Assembly: GCA_963556145.1 (NCBI GenBank)
Contig: OY744464.1
Location: forward strand, 3,782,001-3,846,000
Reading direction: 5' to 3'
DNA from: Hygrocybe punicea
Lineage: Eukaryota > Basidiomycota > Agaricomycetes > Agaricales > Hygrophoraceae
DNA length: 64,000 nucleotides
Part shown: positions 45,754 to 57,189 of the stretch, one piece after another
Layout: each line of letters begins with the position of its first letter
Position numbering within the stretch: position 1 is the stretch's first letter
Translations under genes and position numbers: made by a program
Notes under the pieces: model-generated
Told to the model about the DNA's origin: nothing
Seen by the model: only the letters and a program-made list of their open reading frames with translations
Databases searched by the model: none

Positions 45754-47338
45754 ATGCCTGCAATCTTGTCGAACTACCTACCGTCCTTCATTTCCAGCGC
45801 CCATGCTCGATTGAGAAAGGGCAAGCAGAAGGCAGCTCGGTACTTCAATCGACCTAGATATCTCTTGGCCCCAGATCCGTCTACTTTGGTTCAGCCCTTT
45901 CGAATTCTTGCCAAAGACCGCCAGGAGTTGGACCATCATCTTCGTAACGCGGTACAGTCCTCCTTGGTGGCTTCTGGGCGCTCTGCGACTTCTATCGAGA
46001 GTCTCCTTCCGGATACTTTCTCTCACTCGCCGATACAACACAATGTCAATGTCTGGACACGCGGCGCCACATCCAGGGAAATATCCCCGATTTCGCTCAT
46101 GCCCAATTGCAAAATATCATTTCCTCTTCCACCAACTTTGGTTGATATTTTACGCATGGAACCTGACCTTTCCCCTACTTCTGTTGTGTTGAGGGCGAGT
46201 GATGTCCGAGTGGTAGCGGCAATTCCATCAGCTACCAACACTGGCCGGCATGGCAATTTCACTGAGACCTCCAGAGTAATCCACATTCAACCGCTGGGAT
46301 CTCGAATCAATCCCCCCAACATTCCCGTTTGTACTTCTAATGTCCGATCTTATCCTTCGTATTCCGAAGGTCTGTTGGAGTTGTCGGACTCCGATTACAA
46401 CGGCACCGATATCGAGCAGGAATTCAATATCACTGAGATTCCTTCGAACATCCCTGTCTGCGGTCCTTCTTCGTCTTGCGAAGTGTGTGGATTATCTAGT
46501 GTTGCTTCTGACGAAGCAACGGAGAGAGCATTGGCGGGATGGGTCTGCGACTATTTGTATGTTGTTGTCATTCAGGATGGCTGTCATAATTCGTGGTCCA
46601 CAAGGTGCGATTCTTATCATTGTCTGTATGCCACACTTCTAAAAACAGTAATTTTAGTTATAATGGACATATCGTAGCGCTCATCGAACGTGCAGCTGAC
46701 CACATTCACGAAATCATTTTTTCCGCTCGACTGCCCTCTTCAACGGTCTTTCTTGCACTTTGGTACATTGCCCAATTTCCTGTCGGCCTTGTCGAATCTG
46801 TAAACATTTCTGAGCACTCTCGGCGGAGTCTTTCAGTTGAGGATGCGATCGTCCAGACATTTGTTGTTGGATCAATGCTTGCAACCAAATGGCTGAATGA
46901 TTACACATATTCGTCGAAGGACTGGTTCGTCCTGCCATAGACATATTTATACAAACTGAATATTCTTTCAGGCGCGAAATCGCTTCCTTACCATTGAAGT
47001 TGGTTAATAGCCTGGAAATCTCCGCGTTACTTGCATTTGATTTCAACCTCCATATCCATCGTCAAGGTTGGCATAGTTGGCTTCTGGAGATTAGCGACTA
47101 TCACGCATCACTGGCCTGCCTCCTTCGCACTCACAATAACCACAACCTCAAAGCGGCGTATACTTTAGCTGGTCAAGCAATCGATCAAAATCTACGCGAC
47201 TTGGGTCTTCAGGAGCATGATGATCCGGTAATCCAATGGCTGAGGGACAACTTTCCGGGGAGCCTATCTGCCAAAGGCTCTATACCCAGTAGAAGGTCGG
47301 CGAAGTCGTCCAATGCTGATTCTGGCGCCGTTTTTTGA
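45754..47338 (+). CDS. PCL/PHO80-type cyclin (second copy of 35373-36957)
   Basis: Matches the gene at 35373-36957 at offset 10,381, including the flanking DNA. The same exon uncertainty applies. Likely an assembly duplicate, so no functional meaning should be drawn from two copies. Confidence 0.75.
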
Positions 47339-47953
47339 CGCATCTAACCCTCCGCTTCCTCACATCACGCCTACCAAAATGGTGTTTGATCACTGGTGGA
47401 TTTCTCCTGAGTTTCACCGTGTCGACTGTCCCAAAAGTTGTCAAATAGTTACCTAGCCCCTACCACCGCCACGTTTCACAACGCAAGCTCGTCTCACTTC
47501 CCCGGGTATTGCTTGATGTGACGTGAAGGGGGTACCGCCCCAGTGACAAGACCGGCATCAACATCAGCCGCGCCCCACCAATTGTTATTCATGTGTCCTT
47601 CAGTGCAAAGCCAAGCAATCTGCCCGCAGGAATGCACCCAAGCCAACCTGAGTTGCAGCTGGTGGGGTTTTTAGTTTTTATATTGATGTATATCAATGTA
47701 GTACTAGTGCACGCTGTATCAATATATTTTTTATATGGGCAACTAGGAAATCTCGGCATGACCACCGTGTACTGACTACGAAGTCGCGGAATAGTCAAAA
47801 AATTGGGATTTAGTATTTTAGTTATGTTGTTCGACTAAACCTGACTAGGCCTCACTACCCTGACTAGACTTTTCACAGGAGAATTATAGATGACTCAAAT
47901 CGATTGATAGGTCACAGTTGTCACGGTGTTCATAACCCACTGACTGAACAAAC

Positions 47954-50900
47954 ATGTCTGAATCTGAAGTTCTTGATATTAGATCCAAAATGGACGTCGA
48001 TGAAGCTGCCATTGACGAGGGTTTATATTCACGACAACTGTAAGTCAACGTACTTTCATCAGGAGATAGTTATAAACACTTCTTAGATACGTCCTGGGAC
48101 ATGAAGGTGATCAATCAGGATTGCTGACCTTTCGTGAAAGTCGTTAATGGTTCTGTTCAGCCATGAAGAAAATGGCGGCTTCCAATGTTCTTATCGTCGG
48201 ACTCCAGGGTCTGGGTTGCGAAATAGGTCGCGTTCACAGTTTCCTTGTCAATCGGTAAACCTGATTTTTTTCAGCCAAGAATGTTGTTCTGGCGGGCGTC
48301 AAATCAGTGACAATTTATGATCCGGAACCCGTCACTATTCGAGACCTCAGCTCGCAGGTGGGTTTTATTAAGACACAAATTAACCTCGTTTGTCATCGCT
48401 TTCGCAGTTTTTCCTCCGAAAAGAAGACGTCGGGAAGTCTCGCGCAGATGCCACGCTTAGACGACTGGCAGAGCTCAACTCTTACGTTCCTGTTCGTAGT
48501 CTCGGTGGTCACCCTGGACAGGAAATTACTGTGGACTCGATCAAGGGATTCCAAGTGTGTAATTGATCCCCATATATCTGCAACTCTCATATCGTGCTAG
48601 GTTGTTGTCTTATGTGGAGCGTCTCATCGAAAGCAACTAGATATCAACGATTGGACACATCAGAATGGTGTCCACTTCATCTCAGCCGAAACATTTGGTC
48701 TATTTGGGTAAAGGGCATTCATCTCCTCGAAGAATCTCCTATTCACCTGTTGTTAGATCTATCTTCAATGATTTCGGACCCAAATTCACCTGTGTCGACC
48801 CCACAGGCGAGCAACCTTTATCTGGTATGATTGTATCTGTGGCGCAGGTATGCATTAAACCCATCCTTACAACGGCACCATTAACACCCTCTCTTTAGGA
48901 CAGCGATGCTCTTGTGACCTGTTTAGACGAGACACGACATGGCCTTGAGGATGGTGATTTCGTAACATTTTCCGAAATTCAGGGTATGGAACAACTGAAC
49001 GGATGCGAACCTCGGAAGATCTCTGTGAAGGGGCCTTATACCTTCACCATCGGAGACACCACGGGTTTGGGAAGCTACGTACAAGGCGGTATCTTTACTC
49101 AAGTGAAGATGCCCAAGATCATCGAGTTTGTGCGTAGCTAGTAGAGAAGTCTTGTTGCGAACTGGTGCTGATCACATCTACCAGAAATCACTCCAGGAAT
49201 CCTTGAAGTCTCCTGAATATTTCATCACTGACTTCGCCAAATTTGATCGACCAGCCACCCTTCACGCTGGGTTCCAAGCACTCTCAGAGTTTAAAGCGCG
49301 ACACCAGCGGCTGCCTCGCCCTCGTAATACGGAAGACGCAGCCGTTCTTGTAACTATAGCCAAGAAACTGGACCCCGACATCGACGAAAAAGTTGTCACA
49401 GAAATGGCGTACCAAGCAACCGGTGATATTTCGCCTATTGTGGCTGTAGTTGGCGGGTTTGTTGCGCAGGAAGTTCTCAAGGCTTGCTCTGCCAAATTCC
49501 ATCCGATGGTTCAGCATCTATACTTCGATTCTCTCGAATCCCTTCCCTCCGTACTTCCATCTGAACAGGATTGTCAACCAACAGGATCACGTTACGATGG
49601 GCAAATTGCCGTTTTTGGAAAGGTCTTTCAAGAGAAAATCGCCAATCATCGTGAATTCCTTGTCGGTTCAGGTGCCATTGGTTGCGAAATGTTGAAGAAT
49701 TGGAGCATGATTGGTCTCGGGACTGGTCCGAAGGGGGTCCTTCACGTCACAGATTTGGATACGATCGAAAAGAGCAATCTGAATCGCCAGTTCTTGTTCA
49801 GAGCCAAGGATCTGGGCAAATTTAAATCCGAAGTAGCTGGTGCTGCTGTTTCCGAGATGAACCCTGATCTAGAGGGTCATATTTGGGCCAAGCAAGAACC
49901 TGTTGGTCCTGAAACCGAAAGTAAGTTTGTTCACCTCGTTTGTTATGTTGTTACACAATTTCTTCTTAGATATATATGACCAAGACTTTTTCGCCGGCGT
50001 TGATGGTGTCACAAATGCTTTGGACAATGTGAAAGCTCGTGAGTTACTCTGACACGAACCTCGTGCTTGGAATGAGAAAGTTCTCTGCAGGACTTTACAT
50101 GGATCAACGATGTGTTTTCTACGAAAAACCTCTGCTGGAGTCTGGAACTTTGGGCACCAAAGGAAATACTCAAATCATTATTCCTCATCTGACAGAGTCC
50201 TACGCATCATCTCAAGACCCTCCCGAGAAACAAACACCAACTTGCACCCTGAAGAGTTTCCCCAATGTTATTCAGCACACTATTGAGGTCAATTCAATAT
50301 TGCATCCATTGTAGATCATTTCCCTGACAGTAAGCATAGTGGAGTCGGGCCGAATTCGACAATTTGTTCGTCAAGCCAGCGCAATCGGTCAATACGTATC
50401 TCTCGGATCCCAATTACCTGGAAGGCACTCTTAAGTATGGCGGCCAACAGAAGGAACAAGTGGAACGGATTGTTCAATTCCTTGTTACAAACAAGCCTCT
50501 CACTTTTGAAGAGTGTATAATTTGGGCTCGCCTCCAATTCGAAGGCTATTACAACAATGACATTCGCCAGCTGCTTTTCAGTTTACCCAAGGATGCACTG
50601 ACAAGCAGCGGTCAACCATTCTGGAGTGGCCCTAAGAGAGCCCCTGATCCTTTGGTTTTCAACTCGAACGACGTTCGCAAAAAATATTGTCATGATATAT
50701 TCCACGACTAACACCCTTTTTTTTAGCCAATTCATCTTCAATTCATTATTGCTGCTGCGAACCTACACGCCTTTAACTATGGTTTGCGCGGCGAGACAGA
50801 TCACTCTGTTTTTCGCAAGGTTGCTGATTCGGTCATTGTCCCGGAATTCACACCTAGAAGTGGGGTCAAGATACAGATCAACGAGAACGATCCGGTGCCA

Positions 50901-51824
50901 CTGGAAGGAAGCGGTGTTGGTACGTGCTTTTCTGAATGGAAGTCGGCAGATAAGTGGCTCATATTTCTGAAGAAATCGACGAACTTGCTGACCTCACCAA
51001 GAAATTGCCTTCGCCTTCTTCGTTGGCGGGATATCGCCTCACGCCAGTCGAATTTGAAAAGGATGACGATACCAACCATCACATTGATTTCATTACAGCA
51101 GCATCTAACCTTCGGGCTATGAACTATAATATACCCATTGCCGATCGATACGCAACGAAGCAGATTGCTGGGAAGATTATCCCTGCCATTGCTACTACAA
51201 CCTCCCTCGTCACTGGTTTGGTCTGCCTAGAACTTTACAAGGTTGGGATAGTTGTTAGAGCAGGGACATTCAGTATTGAGATCTTGGGGGGTTTCAGATT
51301 ATCGACTGCAAGAACAAGCTTGACGATTACAAGAACGGGTTCGTCAATCTCGCATTACCGTTCTTCGGATTTTCGGAACCTATCGCAGCTGCGAGGCATA
51401 AGTACGGTTCAACAGAATGGACCCTCTGGGATCGTTTCGAGTTCAATGGCGACCCTACGCTGAAGGAGATCGTGGCGTGGTTCCAGACCAACCACCAACT
51501 TTCGGTCACAATGGTCAGTCAAGGAGTTAGCATGCTGTGGAGCTCATTTGTTGGGAAGAAGAAGGTATACTGTTCTTCTGTCCTGGATCTTTGTCGATGT
51601 TGAGTCTGCCTCTAGAGTGAGGAACGACTGCCCATGAAGTTTAGCAAGCTCGTGGAACACGTTAGCAAGAAACCTATCCCTCCTGGGGTCAAGCGCCTTA
51701 TCGTAGAAGTTATGGTGCTGGACGAGAGCGGCGAGGATGTCGAGGTATGTAACTGAATTCCCGTCTTCTTGTGACAACAGATGATTTGGCCGTTCAGGTT
51801 CCTTTCATTGTCGTCGGAATCTAA
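47954..51824 (+). CDS. UBA1: Ubiquitin-activating enzyme E1 (second copy of UBA1)
   Basis: All 17 exons recur at +10,381 (first exon 47954-48039, last 51798-51824) with the same 1016-codon product. Introns match as well; a true ancient duplicate would show intron divergence. Fungi usually have one UBA1. The copy is therefore best seen as an assembly artefact. Confidence 0.93.
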
Positions 51825-51938
51825 GTCTTGTAGCTACACCGTGTAGCTCGTTGGTGCCCAATGTTTTGTGTATAAATAGTTTCCTGAAATAAACACGCGT
51901 CAACACTTCTGCTGCATTTCACCGCTTCCAGTGTTCGT

Positions 51939-53117
51939 ATGGCCGAAGCTTCAGTGTCGTCAATCTCTCCCAACCCCACGCAAGGAGTCGCTCCACCTGA
52001 CGCTCCACCTGCTCCTTCCGAAGCCCCAGACAAACCAGAAGTGCCTGAATACGTTTCTGAGACTTTATACATCCAGAATCTGAACGAAAGAATCAAAATA
52101 GATGGTCATTCCTGTATCTAAATTCCAAATCTATGTGGCTCAGATCCTCTTTTGCATAGTGCTGAAAGCTTCACTGCGTGGATTATTCAAATCATATGGG
52201 GAAGTTTTGGATGTGGTCGCACACAGTAATCTACGGATGAGGGGTCAAGCGTTCGTGTCCTTTGCTTCGGCAGACATTGCGAAGAAAGCTATGAAGGAAG
52301 TTCGAGGGTTTCCCCTCTACTCTAAACCAATGGTCTGTGGTTGAAATTCCCTTGAATGGTTGATTCTGTTTGTTGACTAATCCGTCTCTGTAGCAAATAT
52401 CTTTTGCAAGGACACGATCTGACGCTGTGGTGAAGCAGGTCGATGGAGAGCATTTCGAGGAGCATAAAGCTCGGAGGGAAGAGCACAAAAGTGAGATGTT
52501 ATTCTTGCCTTTGGAGAAGAACGCTTTCTGAAGATTCTCCACAGAGAGGACCCGCTACTCGAATCCGCTGAAGCAGAAGTTTAGAGCGAAAAGGATGGCT
52601 GCAGAGAGTGCGCGTTATTTCTTGACACCCTTTTACATGTGTATTTGTAATATCACGATGACATTTTTAAAACAGTGGATGGTGGGGCAGCGATGCCTAT
52701 ACAAAAACGGCCAAATGTGCAAATGCCAGATGAATACCTACCCCCGAACAAAATTCTTTTCCTCCAAAATCTTCCGGAAAGCGTCACGAGAGATTCGCTC
52801 ATGGCCTTATTTTCTCAGTTGAGTACTCCCGTTCATGCTTTTATCATTATTATCATCGTCATCTATACTGACGATTCTCGGCCATGCCAAAAAAAGGTAT
52901 CCGAACTTGCACCAAGTTCGGCTTATACCTATGAAGAAGGACATTGGCTTCGTAGAATATATGGACGAAGTGAGTGCGGGTGTGGCAAAAGATGCCCTGC
53001 ACAATTACAAGCTGGACGGCGAGAACAAGATCAAGGTTCCTTTCTTTCTTACGTTGTTACTTGCTGGTACCCTAACGACCTTTCTGTAATTTACAGATTA
53101 CCTTTGCGAGGAAATGA
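51939..53117 (+). CDS. U1A/U2B''-type snRNP protein (second copy)
   Basis: Exons 51939-52104, 52160-52332, 52394-52490, 52545-52613, 52676-52817, 52897-53035 and 53097-53117 equal those of the gene at 41558. Same caveat: the two copies are very likely one gene. Confidence 0.9.
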
Positions 53118-54136
53118 TTGATCTTCTAGCTTATTTTTTCGGTTGTAGGCACGACATCACGATAATAATAGGACGTCTTTTGTGTGCGATATCGTAACAT
53201 CGATCGCCAGATACATTTATTTGAATGAGTATTTCGAAAGACACTACTGACAATATATAACAGTATGTCATATACGTATTGAGAGAGAGAAGTGCAAAGC
53301 ACTTTGCAAAATCCCGTGTACAATGAACGTATGTATGTATATGATCATGTATATGATCAAGGATACAAAATGCATGACTACTTACCTACGGAATCGGAGA
53401 CAAGGAAGGGGGGAGAGGGAAGCGGAGGGATGCAGAAGTGCAACAATGAAGAATGCAAATAGCAGAGAATGAGATATGACGAGAAGAGGGAATGAAAGGT
53501 CAGGTAGAGATGTTTTTGTGAAGTTTAAGTGAATGCTTTTTCTACGTGTTTTTTTGGGGGAATTTCGTAACGCCCTTCATCAATGAGACACAAGAAAAAG
53601 AAACAACGTGTGAAGGAAATGGACATCGTGAGATTAGGCTGGCTATACTGAACGAAAAAAAGGATGGATCAAAACAACGTTCAACGGAGATAATTGAGAC
53701 GGGACCATTCAGATCCCGTGGATGTGCGCTGACGAAAAGAGTCCCGGTGAAATTTGAAGTCGATGAGGTGCAGTCGAAGTGAGCACCGAAGCCTCTCCGA
53801 CCACGATGGGAAACAACGAGGTAGAACAGAACAGATTCGATGCAATCATGGTGACGTTCGGGAAAATATATATGAAAGGGGCCAAACATCCCTATAGACA
53901 GGATGGATATGTCATCAAAATGGGGGAGGGCCCGAAGCCAGTAGGAGGCAATGTGGTGGAAGGTGACAGTCGGAAGATTGACAATGTACCGGAAGAAAAT
54001 CGATTCGAGTGCAGAAAGTAGGCAAACCGAACCAGAGGAATACCATCGCGGTTCTGATCGGTATATCGGAAGCAGTGGAGTTGATGAGTTTCAAAAACAA
54101 TGAAGTAAGATGGGCCCGAATGAGGCACAACAGCTT
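53118..54136. other. Intergenic region between the RRM gene and cyclin 2
   Basis: 1.0 kb between convergent genes, which must contain both 3' UTRs. No gene is supported. The left 933 bp repeat 42737-43669; the duplication ends at 54050. Confidence 0.6.
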
Positions 54137-56605
54137 TCAGGTCCAAGCGGTGTGGTAGTTGACAGTAGGGCCGAACGGGTAGCCATACGACAAATATCCA
54201 TACGGATGATCCGCAGCCGGCCAGTGAGCATCGGGTTGGATGGCAGCAGACCCAAGTTCGTTGGCTGTCATTCGAATATCACTACACCTATATTCAAACC
54301 GTGGCTGGGCGTGTGAATGAAGGTGACTGCAACGGAAATCGTCCTGTTGGTAGGAGTGTGAACGGGCGTGGGACGTTGGGATGGGTAGAATAAGAGGGTA
54401 CGGATGATATGCTGGCTGGACAGGATGATATGATCCGCCGTAGCCGAAGCTGACCCCGGCAGGCTTGACAGGCACATAGCCAACACCAGATGACCAATGC
54501 GGAGGAGCAACGTGTGAGCCCTGATGATAAGGCGTGACGCCAACTGCATTTGCCACAGGAGGCTGTACAGCCAAGTAGGAACCACCGACACGGTTTCTCT
54601 CACGAAGAATAGGCTCATCTCCAGCTGGGCTCCATTTTGCCGGAGGCGGCAAAAGTTTTTCTGCGCCAGCAAGTCTGGGACAACTGCGGCTCTCCGAATC
54701 TTCAACACGCTGGATCTGCCTCCTAGGAACAGTGCTATCCATAGAAACAGTGTTTCGAATCGATGCAACGGCACTGACGCGACGTTTCGGCAGGTATTCC
54801 TCTCTCAAAGGTCCGTCCTCATCGAGATCAATTTCGAAAACGTCAACGCAGCTGTCGACGAAAGCTTGCTCTTTCTCTAATTTTTCTTTTCTTCGCTCCT
54901 CCAATCCCAGGAACGCGGGCTCCGGTCTGGAAGATTGCGACGGACTACAGGCAGCCGGTGCCTGGGTTAACTCCTCAATGGTCATTCGAACGATCAAGTG
55001 CGGGTTCGTGGACGGACGCGATATGGGTTGAGGGTGAGCAGGAGACGAAAGCGATAGATGATATGACATGACATGAGCAAGCCACCGAGACCAAGTGTGG
55101 GAAGATATGGACAAGTCATGGGAGAATATGTCCAAAGTGAGATATTCCAATTTGTTCAAGGAATGTACGGGGACGTTGGATATCGAATGCCTTTGGGGGA
55201 ACGAAAGTCAATACGACGAGCACTATAACGGTGGAGTTTCACTAACCAGGTTTTGTTGGAGAAGGTATGATCGTCCAACCATTTGTTTGCTAGCATGCAT
55301 CCAAGCAAAATCAGTTTGAAAGGAGCACTGGACTCCATTCCATCCCTGTCAGGGCCACTGTTAGTACGCCCAAGCAACTCTGCCCTGAAATGAATTTCCT
55401 TGACTTGATTCGTGCTCAAGCCAGCGGCGTCGAAAAAGACAGGCAAGCGAACAATGTACCAGAGGGCAAGGAAAATAGCCGAGGGTTGCAGTAGCGTGGA
55501 CAGTAGCAAAGAATGAACGGAAGTTGCCAGATAGCTGGGCGGGGACCGTGGGTACTGTTTGACGTGAGAACTGGATGATGTTGCGTGAGTCATAAAGTGG
55601 GACCGCAATGGGGGAAAAAAAGATATACCTGGGCTGAGAGAAGACAGCAGGCAAGCTCATGCCCGTTGTACAAGCCTTCCAAACATAGTTTGCCACCCAA
55701 GCCGCGAGAGGTTCTGCAAGCTTCTTATAAGCATCAGTGGCACTTGGGGTAACGACGAGCTCCGCTGTGGGCATGGGTTCTATTGGTTGCGGGACTAGTT
55801 GAAGCGGTTGGGTCTGGTAACAATGAGGGTCGCAGGTCTGAGGCTGATAGTGGCACTCTGGTTGACCCAAGATGACAGAATAAGTGTTGTCGCCAGGAAT
55901 GTAAGCCTGGGCAGCTACAGCGCGGTCGACGAATTGGCCAAAGGGAGTGATTGGTTCCAATGGACTAGAAGCAGCTTCATGTCCAACCGAGTCTTCTTCA
56001 AAGACAGGTGTAAAGGCGCCTCTTTCATAAAGAGGCGCATTGTAGTCGCCACGGTCAGGCAGGTCCACCGCGGAAAAGCCACCTGCAATGTGGATGCCGG
56101 ACGGATCTTCCACGTCCATATCCATGTCATATACCGCGGATGAGCCCGCACTCCATTGACTGTCGATTTCATATTGACTTTGATCTACGACCGAACATTC
56201 AGAGCTCATCTCGTCGTCAGCGTCTCCGTCGCAACCAATGGGAGAGACAGAGCCACGATGTTCAAGCAGTGTATGTAAAGGGGAAATACACGCTGGCACG
56301 CGCGCTCCGGTATCAACGGACGAGCTGACAGGGATAGCCAACGGTTGTTGATCTGGTGGAACGATTGCCTGAACAGAGCCAGAGTCGTCCTCCCAGATCC
56401 TGCGTGGCTTTGTCCTCCTCCACGAGGGTAGCGAATTGATCCACTGCTCGCGAGTGCCAAAGGAGGGGGGAGGACCGGTTGGAGAGACAGGTAGAGTGCG
56501 AGTCAAATAAAAAAAAGAGTTTACTTGATCCGCGCTGCCACGACGGTGTTGCTTGATGACTGGGTGTGCGAGAGTTTTGGATATCCTAGGGACGGGAACT
56601 GGCAT
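54137..56605 (-). CDS. PCL/PHO80-type cyclin, second paralogue
   Basis: Exons complement(join(54137..55190,55247..55570,55629..56605)) give 784 residues. The N-terminal 300 residues are disordered and acidic (DMDMDVEDPSG). The cyclin box lies at about residues 310-450: LAAWVANYVWKA, FLALWYIVRLPVFF, LLGCMLANKWLDDHTFSNKTW, then LNKLEYLTLDIFSHDLSI and WSRWLAHVM. The C-terminal 300 residues are Pro/Tyr/His-rich and also disordered. A splice acceptor (ttgcag) directly precedes the ATG at 56605, so a 5' non-coding or short coding exon may lie upstream. Pairing with a Pho85-type kinase is inference from the family. Confidence 0.85.
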
Positions 56606-57189
56606 CTGCAAGGGGGAATGGGAGAAAAGGAGACAAGCACCGACTTCACCAAAGTGAAGCTGGGAGCGAGGCTCTGGGCTCGCTGATCACAAGGAGCGAT
56701 GTATCGTAAAAGGGGTCGTAAAGTGAGGCGAAGAGAAAGAAGGGTTGACCGGGGGGGTCGAATGAGGTAGAGTGGGGATGTGGGTGGTGGCCAACGCACA
56801 GCAAAGGCGTGCCGTTTTGAGGAAGAAGTAGAGTAAAAGAAAATCTAAGGGTGGAACGGGGGACGGATGAAGCCCTCTGAGTCTGAGACGATGAGGACGA
56901 TGAGGACGATGAAGAGAGTCGGGGGAGAGACCAAATCACCGTTGTTTGAAACGAATCCGTCCTTTTTTACTGGCAATCACGGCCCCGCTCAGCTCCTTTT
57001 TCTCACGCCTCTGACTCTTTATTATGACCGCAGCCGCGCAGCGATGACCAGTCGCGGCCGTTTCGCTTTATGAAGCAAGCAAAGGATCACTCCGAATCTG
57101 CAATCTGTGCAATCTGCAATCAACCAGACAATCGTGGATGAACGTTTGAACGTGAACCGTGAACTTACTGAAACCAGTATACACTCGCA
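56606..57189. other. Divergent promoter region, cyclin 2 / STRIP
   Basis: 584 bp between divergent genes. The minus strand here is C/T-rich and ends in a good acceptor, consistent with a 5' intron of cyclin 2. The repeated gaggacgat word at 56889-56911 (gatgaggac three times) is the only repeat noted. Confidence 0.55.

Larger units (their letters stand above)
43770..54050. repeat. Copy 2 of the 10,281-bp duplicated segment
   Basis: Matches 33389-43669 at offset 10,381. It begins within intron 2 of Cactin directly after the gap and continues past 54050 into unique sequence (cyclin 2). This is what two overlapping contigs placed end to end would give. Confidence 0.95.

Noticed and set aside
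43770..54050. A real tandem duplication of UBA1 and its neighbours
   Set aside because: No differences seen in introns or spacers, a 100-N gap exactly at the junction and truncation of Cactin at the gap all point to an assembly overlap.
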